NCBI GenBank assembly: GCA_009763385.1
Contig: CM019823.1
Location: forward strand, 87,121,104 to 87,185,103
Length of the DNA: 64,000 nucleotides
Direction: 5' to 3'
DNA from: Coix lacryma-jobi var. lacryma-jobi
Lineage: Eukaryota > Streptophyta > Magnoliopsida > Poales > Poaceae
Shown: one piece after another, positions 10,517-19,535 of the stretch
Position numbering within the stretch: position 1 is the first letter of the stretch
Layout of the letters: every line of letters begins with the position of its first letter
Notes under the pieces: generated by a model
What the model was told of the DNA's origin: nothing
Seen by the model: the letters and a program-made list of their open reading frames with translations, nothing else
Databases searched by the model: none
Made by a program: the position numbers and the translations under genes

Positions 10517-12520
10517 TGAAGGACCGAGAAGCAACCAGAAAGCGACCAGAGGGGGGTGAATGGGAGCTTCAATATTTCCTTTCGGAAACTAGTAGCCACT
10601 GTCCCGAGAATCACCCCAAAAGACAAACCCTAGAGCTTGCTAATGTCCACGACCCTAGATGTAGGGTGGATGCTTCCAAGAAGCACAGCGGGACACTACA
10701 CAACTCTAGAAAGCCAACGCAAAAGACGGAAACCAAATCCGAGATCGCACGAACGAACGGCGAACAAAACTGCGCGAAACAGCTTGGACCGGACTCTGAC
10801 TGCGTCCGGTCACAAGAAAACGGTTCTGGAACCTTACTGTTCCTGACCGGACTCACGAGCAAGGAGCGTCCGGTCAGCAACAGTGCGTCCGGTCACAAAA
10901 GTCAAGTCAAGTGAACAGTAGGACCTATGCGTCCGGTCAGAGAGCAAAACGGTGCGTCCGGTCAAGTTACGAGACGAACACAGTGAACATTCAACGACCG
11001 GACTCTCTGCCCGTGCGTCCGGTCATCTCGACCAAGCGTCCGGTCACCCCGAAACAGCACTGTTAGTCCACCGATTCAACTCGATCTCACCCAAAACAAA
11101 TCCTCTAGGGATCAAACTTGGTGAGAGGAGTCACAAGGAGGATAGTGAGCTATCTCTAAGAGATCATGGCTCGAACCTATCTCCAAATCGATGAATCGAA
11201 GAATTTCGGGGGAAGGGAGAAAACTTGACCCGAAACGTAAAATCGATCGATCTCCTAGACCATGAGGTTAGAGGTTAATTCCTTCGGTGGAAAGAAGTGC
11301 CTCACGATCGAGAACAACTTGGTTCAAACGGATTTGCAAAAGATGAACCGAGCAAAGAGATCAAACGACGGGAAAATCGTGGAGAAAAAGGATTCCGCGA
11401 AGAACACACCCAAAACGCGAATCGACACCACGATCTTGCAGCCCAAGTGCAAACACACGCTGTGACAAGGAGGTTACGGCCTCCTTTCCTCAAAATCAAC
11501 AACACACAGAGGTGAGTCTCTCTGCGGATCTCAGCAAGCTACAGCAGGGGATGGGAGAGCCAGAAACCCTAAGTGCGAAAGAGCAAATGACTGAGATAGA
11601 TGGGAGGAGGGTGTCTCCCGACTACTTATCCTACTACTAGCCTAAGTCTATTTCCTACTCTACCCCTCTCTATTCTAATTACAGAGCGAACCAGCTAAAC
11701 CCTAAGGTTATTCTGGACCAACTCAGTACTAGGTGTATCCGACGACCATGCCCGCTCGATTCGAAGCGTTGCCTCGACGCAACCTCCAGATCGCCGCCAC
11801 GTGCCACCCTCACTCTGCACCCCCGGTTTTGTGGCCCAAACCGGGAAACCAGTCTTTTCTAGCCAACCCCCAGTTTTGAGGCCCAAACCGGGAAACCAGC
11901 CCATCAGCCTCTGAGTTTTGAGGCCAAACTCAGCAAACCCTCAGCGCCCAGGTTTTGAGGCCCAAACCTGGAAACCGTCCTCAGCCCGAGTTTTGTGGCC
12001 AAACTCGGAAACCCTCAGCCCGAGTTTTGTGGCCAAACTCGGAAACCGTCCACGCCCAGGTTTTGAGGCCCAAACCTGGAAACCGTCCATCCGATGGTTT
12101 TTCTCTGGCTCTACCACCAAACCGACGTTGTGGAGGGGATGCACAGCCCGTGCACCCCGTCCACCGACACGTGTCCCTGAGTCCACGACTCAGGCAACAC
12201 ATGACCGCACTTCTTCACTTGTCGTCGTCACAGGCTGCCAGCCACCACAGCTGATCCTCGGGCCTCTGGTCCCTCAGTCCAAGCCTCACGCCCGCCCTTC
12301 ACTGCTCGGTACCTCGGCATGGCACGTCCGCCGCATGGCACGCCCATCCTTCACCGCACCCGATCCATCAGCACGGCACGTCTCAACTTGACCTTCACCT
12401 CGCCGTCGATCACTGTATCCGTGCTCGACACCTGCACAACACAAGCCAAAGAACATGCGCATCAACCCAGTTGACAATCACTCATCACTTAGAGACCCGG
12501 CATACACCCATGTATCCGCA
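10517..12520 (-). repeat. SIRE-A 5' LTR
   Basis: 2004 bp, direct repeat of 881-2884 at constant offset 9636. The hairpin array is at 11822-12079 and the GCGTCCGGTCA cluster at about 10787-11046. Followed by TSD GTGGT. Confidence 0.93.
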
Positions 12521-12551
12521 GTGGTACCAGCATTATCCACCACCACAGTAG

Positions 12552-13947
12552 GCAAGAACCAAGCTTGGGGGAGATCCTCTCCCCCACCAAGGTAAGTCCT
12601 GCATCCTAAGTTATTTACGTTTCAATTAGTTTTCTCATTGCATTAAAAAAATACCAAAAATATTTGCTTAGTATTCCCCTTAGCACATATGTCTCATATA
12701 TGTCTATCTTCCCCATGGAAATGATGACTAGTTGCATTGCTAATGTTTCTCTAGTGCCTAGTTTACAACTTAGTATTTCTCTAAGTATGGGTTACTTAGC
12801 TCATTTAAACCATCATGAACCTGAAAACTTTGTGGGTTGCAAGTGCTAGAACTAAGTCTAAGTTGTTGTGAGACATGATATAGTGAGACAAGAGCTTCTA
12901 TAATATTGTTCTAAGCATGATAGATTACCAGAGAATTTATTCTTAAAATGATCAAAATCTTAATTGTTCCTCAATGGTGATAAATTCCTACCACAGCCAT
13001 ATATGCTTTACATGTTTACAAACCTTCTACATAGGCTATTTGCTTTGTATTGAGTGTTGTCAAGTCTTGTTGACCCTTGTTAAGAGACTTTTCATGCTAC
13101 TAAGATCAAGATCACGTACACACCTCATATACATGCTGCTTCTACACTGGAAGTACGCAAAAACATGCCTTTCATTTCCACCAAATAGTTTGCTTCATAC
13201 TCCAATGTGTTAGGAAATCTCTCTCAATTATTTAGTAGATGAGACTCAAAAGGCTAGGCAAAATAAAGATGAAAAAAAAGATGGACAAGTGAAAGTCTAT
13301 GAGAAAAAAAGAAGAAAAAAAATGCTAGCCATGTCTCATTAGAAAAGAGAGAAAAAGAAAAAAAATATATAGAGATAGATCTTATCAAATAAAGAAGCAA
13401 TCTAGTCCACCATACACCACACACTTGCACATCTTGATCTGGGAGTATGACACTTCTCTTCAAGGATCCGAGCTTTGACTTCGCAACAAAATGCAAGTAA
13501 GTATGCCATCTTCTTTCATCTCTACCTTGAGCTACACATAAGCCTGTTTAGAAGTAGGATAAAATAAAGAAGGAAACACTTACCATATGCCTTGGTGAGG
13601 AAACATACACCATTTGAGCGACATGAGAGAACCATATGAGGAACATTAAGTCTTTCTTTTGAAAATATTGCAAAACCTCCGGTATGAAACTTGCTAAAAA
13701 CAAGAAAGTTGGTGCTCAAGTTAAACTGTTCTATCTTTCAACCACTGAAGACAAAGGAAAAGCCATAAGCCCCATAGAGTACTAAGGTAATATGGGTGAT
13801 TTACATAGCTAATTTTTCCATTCAAAGAGAAGAACTTTGTTGTGAACATGGTACTCTTGAAATGTGATGCATAGTAACAATACTGATCCACCGAGGCCAA
13901 GATTGATTGTTTGCTCGGGACGAGCAAAGGTTCAGCTTGGGGGATCT
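12552..13947 (+). other. Athila-A 3' noncoding region with two conserved stem-loops and the polypurine tract
   Basis: No supported gene. Just after the ORF stop is AGCTTGGGGGAGA, whose G-tract pairs with a following C-tract (GGGGGAGA 12567-12574 with TCTCCCCC 12578-12585). About 1.3 kb of AT-rich sequence follows. A perfect 8-bp stem TTTGCTCG-GGA-CGAGCAAA lies at 13910-13928, and the polypurine tract is at 13934-13947. Both structures have counterparts in Athila-B and Athila-C. Confidence 0.75.
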
Positions 13948-14128
13948 TGTTGACGGAAGTTATAGCATGTTTTACCTTATCAAAATACCGTCAACAGGCC
14001 TCGGTTTCAAGGAAGAATAGCATATCATGAGCCTATTTATCACTAATAAGTTCCACTTGTACTCTTAGCTTGTGAACATATAGGAGATGGAAAAATGAAC
14101 AAAATGAGGCCAGGTGGGCCCACCAAGT

Positions 14129-14491
14129 GGGTCGGGCGACCCCACCTTTGGGCCACCTCAGCCATGGTGACATGGCACGATCCAAGAGAAGCATGTTCAA
14201 GCCAATATCAACCATTGGATCAAGCATGTGCTTTTGCTCAATGGTGCAAGATGAGAAGCACATGGATTCATGGGTCCACACCGGAAACCAAATGCAACCA
14301 ACTTCACAAGACTTGCTCCGTGACATGTGGGGTCACCAAGGGAGAGAAGATGGTGGGCCGGCCCTGTCATAGGGGGGTCGGCCGACCCCCCCTTGTTGGG
14401 ACCCAACAACACTATTCATCAGGATGACATCAGCACCTTCTAGAAGGTGTACCCTGGGCCCACATGTCAGGGACAGGGGTCGGCCGACCCC
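14129..14491. repeat. Palindrome cluster upstream of Athila-A TATA box
   Basis: Four GC-rich palindromes: GGGTCG-GG-CGACCC at 14129-14142, GGGCCGGCCC at 14355-14364, a perfect 20-bp palindrome centred on GTCGGCCGAC at 14372-14391, and a perfect 16-bp one at 14476-14491. They lie about 170-530 bp before the TATA box. Confidence 0.85.
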
Positions 14492-14657
14492 ATGGCGACC
14501 CTCATCCAAGTCAGTGGCAAAATGCATGTTTGACACGTGAAGAATATCCAAGCCATCCATCCATGGCGGTTACAATGACGGTGGATCCAAGGGTTGAGAG
14601 ATGGGGAGCACACGGATCGCTGACGTGGTGCCGGAGTAGCCCCTACTCCACCTCCAC

Positions 14658-14665
14658 TATAAATA
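14658..14665 (+). promoter_or_regulatory. TATA box of Athila-A LTR
   Basis: TATAAATA in the context CCACTATAAATAGAGGCC, typical of a plant core promoter. Confidence 0.75.
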
Positions 14666-15738
14666 GAGGCCTCCATCCTCTCATTCTACACACCCCATCA
14701 CATCCCATCTCCACTCTCATGTGAGATCAAGCAAGAGTAGTAGTAGTTAGTCTAGAGTGGGAGTTAGAGTCGAGCTGGGCGAAGCTCGGGTCTCCGGAGT
14801 CGTCTTCTGGGAGTCTGGTATAGCCCTTGTATCTTTCTTCTTTTGTAAGACTTTATTTAATATATTATTCTTTCTTTACTTTACTTTGCATTTACTTAAG
14901 TATTTACTTTCCAAGTTTTTATTTAAGTATTTATTTAGTGCAAGTCTATATTTATATAGTCTTGTTGTGTGCTTATCTTAGTTCTATAGTTGTCATAGTT
15001 AGATTGATTTCCTTTAAATAGATTCTTGTGTGTGCGTCATCGTCCTATCTTAGGATAGGGGCTTTAGCTATTTTGATCGATAGCTAAAGGTGTAGATAAG
15101 TGTGAGCGTGGTGCTCATACTTCATCTTATCTTTGACTACCGCTGGCTTGCACAGACAGTAGGGGCGCATGGTCAAAAGGTGACATATTTTGCCTGGCTA
15201 CCTAGATCCCCTCACGTGAACTCAGGCTAGTTCTTAAAAGGTAAGGCGTACATAAGCCAAATATCCGCTTGAGTACTGGGTTAGGTGAACAACCTTCTAT
15301 CGCTTTACTCTCTCGTTTATCCCTCTCACACAAGTAGCAAGGCGTCAATCTAGTTAAGTCATCTATTTAATTAGGATTAGTTCACAGGAGTAAAGGTAGA
15401 AACATAGGAGTACTTTATACTCACTCGTTGTCCTCCCACCTAGCTAACTCTACTAAAGTTATCTTTCATATCATATACTCTTTGCTTAACTTATTTATCT
15501 TATCTATCTATCCTCCATTATATCCACTTATACCCCTTTGCTTCTCTAATTGATAATAGATTATAGCAAGACTTAAGGATCTATCTTTCCTCTCTCTACA
15601 TCTTTCCTAGTTTGCTTTCCTTTGGGATAAAATAATTAACGATACCTTAGAATACTCCCGGGTGAAGTGCTACATCGGTATTTTTTGTGCACTTGCGGAA
15701 CTACCCAATAGTCAATAGTTTTACCACCAAGACACTTC

Positions 15739-15829
15739 TAGCGCCATTGCTGGGGTTAGACTCCATAGTCTAGTTCTAGTGGTTGCGTTAAGAAGTGTCA
15801 ACAAGCGTTTCTGGCGCCGTTGCCAGGGA
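15739..15829 (+). repeat. Two PBS-like units inside the Athila-A LTR end
   Basis: TAGCGCCATTGCTGGGG at 15739-15755 and TGGCGCCGTTGCCAGGGA at 15812-15829. The second is preceded by TGTCAACA and AGCGTTTC, the same order as an LTR terminus, spacer and PBS. Confidence 0.75.
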
Positions 15830-15875
15830 TAGATTAAAACTCTATTCTTAGTAGCGACGCTATGAAATACCAACA

Positions 15876-16414
15876 TTGATCTTCACCTCGCCATCGACCA
15901 TTGCCTCTGAACTCCACACCTGCACACCAACACAGCCAAGAGACATGTTGCCCACTCATGCCAACATGTGAGCCTGTTGATCAATCACTCATCACAAAGG
16001 GCCAAACCAGAAGGGCATATATCAACCTTGTGTTCGCAATGAGTGTTTTTTCAACACAACACACAAACACTCAAAACAAAGAAACAAAGAGAAAGAAAGA
16101 AGGATGCTGATTCAAATACCCAAAAGCTAGAGAAAAGCCGAAATGGGGCAATTTGAAATAAGCATAGCTTGGTCCCCAAAGACATGGGCAACGACTCGAC
16201 GCAACCAAGCAAAATATCAAAGCAAAACCCTTCTTAGAGCGGGAACTCCATCAAAAGAGCAAAGACTTGGTTCCCAAAGACATGGGCAACGGCTTCACAC
16301 AACCAAGTCAAAAATAAGCTAGTCCTCAAGAAGAGGCAGAACGGGCTCAACACCACTAGCTCAAAGCTCAATGCACCAAAAACTACTAGTTCCTCAAGAA
16401 AGAGGCAAAACGAC
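15876..16414 (-). mobile_element. SIRE-B remnant: end of a 3' LTR plus adjoining internal sequence
   Basis: 15876-16038 aligns by eye with the plus-strand end of the SIRE-A LTR (CTTCACCTCGCC, ACACCTGCACA, ATCACTCATCAC, ending TTCGCA). 16039-16414 continues with sequence like the SIRE-A 3' noncoding region (CTTGGTCCCCAAAGACATGGGCAACG). The polypurine tract expected right after the LTR is missing. It is cut on the left by Athila-A and on the right by a CACTA end. Confidence 0.7.
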
Positions 16415-17044
16415 CACTAGTAGAGAACAGACCTTTCATCCGATGGCCAAATTTGGCTTTAGTCTTGGCTAAATTTAGGCCCGGGACTACAGAGGGCTTT
16501 AGTCCCGGTTATTCGCTCCAACCGAGACTAAAGCCTGTGTCCCAATGGCTACTGCGCTAGGCTTTAAACGCAGGTCGGCTTTAGTCCCGGTTGGAGCCAC
16601 CAACCGGGACTAAAGGTATTGTTACTATATATTTGTTAATCAATCATATTTATAATAATACATTTTATTTACTTTGCTTCAAAGTGAAGTCTGATTAGTT
16701 GGCTAAAAATCCTCTATGCTCGGACCAGATTCGAGACAATAGCGTGATTTCTTTTAGAGGATGTCATAAACCCAAATGGCGAGAACTACATGCGCCCCAA
16801 CGAACAAATCTAACCCGACCGAGATGAAGATTAAGATTGAATGTTATCGACAATCAAGAAACACCACTGAGCGTACAACATATAAACATTTGTGACATGC
16901 ATGTTATATAAACTTGTATGTATATATGCAATATTTTTATATATAATATATGTAAATAGTTTCATACTATAATTATGTGATTTACACATGCTCGATCAAT
17001 ATACGCATATACATATAGAGCAATGTACAATGAGTATTTGGAAA
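16415..17044. mobile_element. CACTA-type DNA transposon terminus, fragment
   Basis: Begins CACTAGTAGAGAACAGACC, a CACTA-superfamily terminus, followed by subterminal copies of the TTTAGTCCCGGTT motif in both orientations (about 16490-16620). No ORF is seen. The fragment is cut at 17045 by SIRE-C and the other terminus is not in the window. GAC precedes the terminus and could be the 3-bp target duplication, but the partner copy is not visible. Confidence 0.65.
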
Positions 17045-17430
17045 TGCGGATGCACAGGCTGTGATCCGAGTCTTGTGATGTGTGATTGTCAATGGAGATG
17101 ATGTGCATGTTCTTTGGCTTGTGTTGTGCAGGTGTCGAGCTCAGAGGCTGTGATCGAAGGCAAGGTGAAGGTCAAGTGCTGGAGTGCCGTGTGGATGGAC
17201 CAAGGGTGGTGAAGGCGGATTCAGACTTAGGCTGACGGATCGGTGACCAAAGGATCAGCCGTGGTGGCTGACACACTGGGACAACAATGAGCAGAGACTT
17301 GCGGGACACAGTGTAGTTCAGGTCGTGGACCTAAGGACACGTGTCGGTGGATGGGGTGCATGGGCGGTGCATCCCTCTACAGCTTCGGTTTGGTGGTAGA
17401 GCCCCAGAAAAACCATCGGGTGGCCAGTTT

Positions 17431-17567
17431 CCGAGTTTGTGCCTCAAAACTCGGGCTGACAAACGGTTTCCAAGTTTGGGCCTCAAAACCTAGGCTCTGC
17501 TGGGTTTCCGAGTTTGGGCCACAAAACTCGGGAAGGATGGTTTGCTGGTTTGGGCCTCAAAACCAGC
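17431..17567. repeat. Hairpin array in SIRE-C LTR
   Basis: Four units with loops such as GGGCC(T/A)CA. Stems: CCGAGTTT/AAACTCGG (17431-17454), a decayed CCAAGTTT/AAACCTAGG, CCGAGTTT/AAACTCGG, and GCTGGTTT/AAACCAGC (17544-17567). The last stem type is not seen in SIRE-A or SIRE-E. Confidence 0.8.
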
Positions 17568-17767
17568 GGTGGAGGTCTCGAGGAGATCTGACAGGCGGCG
17601 ATGACATGTGGCAGCATCTGGTGAGGTCACGTCGAGGCGAAGCTACCTAATGTGCGGGTGTGACCATTGGATCGACTACAACTTCGAGCTGGTCCAGAAT
17701 AGCCTTAGGGTTTAGCTGGTTTGCTCACTGTATCAGTAGGGGTAAAAGGGGAATAATGTAATAGGAC

Positions 17768-17776
17768 TATATATAG
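17768..17776 (+). promoter_or_regulatory. TATA box of SIRE-C LTR
   Basis: TATATATAG, about 200 bp after the hairpin array and about 590 bp before the palindrome cluster. Confidence 0.65.
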
Positions 17777-18364
17777 AGAGGCAACCCCTCCTCTCTTCCT
17801 ATCCAAGCATTATTTGTCATTCTCACAGACTCATATTCATCTGTTAGGTTCTCCCAGTCTGTAGTTCCTTTTGATCTACATAGTGCTACAATTCGTCTTG
17901 TATTTTGGTTCAAGGAAAAGGGACCGTCATCCCTTTGTCTCCTCATTGGAGATTTTCTAAAATTGGAGTTGAATTCACATTATGGTTAGGTTCTTCGTGT
18001 TTCTCTTCTTCCCTATTTTTCCCATGGCTTGATCTCTCTCTCTCTCTCTCTCATGACTTGTTTCTCGATCCGATTGTTTCTACTTGTTCTTTGTCGTGAG
18101 AGAATCATTTCCACCGAAGGAATTTGTCTAAATCCTCACGAGCAAGTAGATCGGGTTGATTCAAGTTTCATGGATGATTTTTCATTCTTGCACCTTTCTT
18201 CTTTGTTTCCCGGAGTCTGAGGATGTCTGAGTGGTGGATTTTCTAGGATTACTCTCCCAACTACTTAGAGATCAACTCCTCCAAGTTTGAGATCGTTTGG
18301 TTTTGATTCGGTTTTGGGGTGAACCGAGGGAGAGGCAAAAAATTTCGTCCCCTCTGCACAGCCC

Positions 18365-18630
18365 CGGACAGTCCGGCGTTCATGCTCAGACAGTCCGGGC
18401 ATCGGGGCTCGGCCTGACCAGTGGCTGGTAGCCTCGGTGTCTGGCTGTTGTGGCACCGGCGGACAGTCCGCCGTCAGGGCACGAACAGTCCGAGCCACGA
18501 GCAGGGAGGTTCCAATAGCAGTGCGTTTTTGCACTTCTGACCGGCGGACAGTCCATCAGGAACTCGCGGACACTCCGGTGTTACCGCGGATAGTCCGGGA
18601 CTAGGGGTGCAGACAGTCCGGGCCTGGGCA
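18365..18630. repeat. CGGACAGTCCG palindrome cluster in SIRE-C LTR
   Basis: About eight copies of CGGACAGTCCG or near variants within 270 bp, for example 18365-18375 and 18460-18470. The latter is embedded in a perfect 17-bp odd palindrome. Confidence 0.85.
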
Positions 18631-19386
18631 GCATACCACTATTTAGTGTGTTTGAGCTCCCAGCTTTTTGGCTTCGCTTTCAGACTTCTCATTTGGCCCT
18701 AGAGTTCACCAAGGAACCTCTCTAGGTATCTTTGTCACGTGTTGGCATAGGTATTTGGAAGAATCTCAAGCTAGTCATCCATCTACGCTTCGAGGTTTGG
18801 TTTTTGGGTGTTGTCTTAACTCTGAATTGGTGTGTTTTGGATTGCTTGTTTGTCACACCCCAATTCTAAGAACAAAATTGGAGCACAATATATGTATGCC
18901 AGGATCAATTTTCATACATATATCGACATCATAGTAAATATCAAAACAATGCTTTTATTAATATCTCAAACATTATTACAAAATGACCCTCGGGTTTGAA
19001 AGAAAAGTAGAGACTCTCAACTGACTCTAATGTAGACTCAGATGTAGACTCGCGGAAACTAGACGCCGTCTTCACGGGAAGGTCGACCGGGGGCTGCGCC
19101 ATCCTAGTACAAGTTGTCTGGGTCGTATCCATAGTCTTCTCGGTACTCCTTCTCCTCGTCATAGACTCCAGTGTCTAGGTGGGGTAGCAGGGTGTTCAAA
19201 GAGGAAGGGTGAGTACATCAAAATGTACTCTGCAAGTGTAGGAAATATATGCTTATGAGGCTAATAAGAAAAGTAATTTGACTTTGTTTGACTCAAGCGC
19301 CTAAAGCAACACATCCTATAAATCCTATTAATTCTATGCACCTATTTACTAGGTTATAACCTCAGTCTCCAAAAGTAACAGTAACC

Positions 19387-19535
19387 ACACCTAGAGTCGC
19401 ACCGAGGAAACCACACACAGAGTCACACCGAGCAACCAACACTTGGAGTCCACCAAGCAAACACACTTGGAGTCACACCAAGCAACCACACTTGAAGTCC
19501 ATCAGGCAAACCACACCTGAAGTCCACCAGGCCAC
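19387..19535. repeat. Six-unit tandem array, period about 25 bp
   Basis: Consensus roughly CACACYTGRAGTCCACCARGCAAAC. Within several units the arms pair (CTTGG...CCAAG and CCTG...CAGG), while others have decayed. Confidence 0.7.

Larger units (their letters stand above)
881..12520 (-). mobile_element. SIRE-A: complete Ty1-copia SIRE/Maximus-type element
   Basis: The two LTRs (881-2884 and 10517-12520) are both 2004 bp and nearly identical, with scattered substitutions only. The element is 11,640 bp long and flanked by an exact 5-bp duplication GTGGT (876-880 and 12521-12525). Transcription runs right to left: 5' LTR, initiator-Met PBS, gag, pol, a 1.7-kb noncoding region, polypurine tract, 3' LTR. 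Domain order (integrase before reverse transcriptase) and the gag start MDRGVGKPPFFDGTNY place it in the copia SIRE/Maximus group. Gag has one frameshift and one stop; pol has one frameshift and several stops. This copy cannot supply its own proteins. The equal LTR lengths point to a fairly recent insertion. Confidence 0.93.
1..15875 (+). mobile_element. Athila-A: Ty3-gypsy Athila-type element, 5' part outside the window
   Basis: The right end is well defined: a polypurine tract (AGCTTGGGGGATCT, 13934-13947) followed by an LTR beginning TGTTGACGG at 13948 and ending ACCAACA at 15875. The AGCTTGGGGGA tract and the TGGCGCCGTTGCC primer-binding motif are typical of Athila-type elements. The 5' LTR, gag and pol are not in the window. 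The internal part visible here is the last ORF (to 880, resuming at 12526) and about 1.4 kb of 3' noncoding sequence. SIRE-A (881-12520) is inserted in it. The flank at 15876 belongs to an older SIRE LTR, so Athila-A landed in a retrotransposon. Confidence 0.75.
13948..15875 (+). repeat. Athila-A 3' LTR
   Basis: 1928 bp, TGTTGACGG...ACCAACA. It holds GC-rich palindromes at 14129-14491, a TATA box at 14658, and two primer-binding-site-like copies near its end (15739-15755 and 15812-15829). I place the end at 15875 rather than 15803, where an older CAACA terminus occurs, because a polypurine tract precedes this LTR and because Athila-B has the same arrangement with its real PBS further out. Confidence 0.8.
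17045..18850 (+). repeat. SIRE-C LTR, truncated
   Basis: Starts TGCGGATGCACAGG, the start shared with the SIRE-A and SIRE-E LTRs, and shows the same CATGTTCTTTGGCTTGTGTTGTG block. It holds a hairpin array (17431-17567), a TATA box (17768), a CT microsatellite (about 18030-18050) and CGGACAGTCCG palindromes (18365-18630). It is cut at 18850 by a TGTCACACC terminus before its own 3' end, so the rest of SIRE-C is missing or beyond the right edge. Confidence 0.8.

Noticed and set aside
14372..14391. Palindromes as phage-type attachment or replication origin sites
   Set aside because: They sit inside an LTR promoter region and have family-specific counterparts; nothing suggests site-specific integration or replication.
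15796..15829. Reading 15803 as the Athila LTR end, with a downstream PBS marking a second element in tandem
   Set aside because: No leader or gag follows, the sequence continues to a proper CAACA end at 15875, and Athila-B shows the same internal PBS units with its true PBS further out.
18030..18052. CT microsatellite
   Set aside because: Real but ordinary simple repeat within the SIRE-C LTR.
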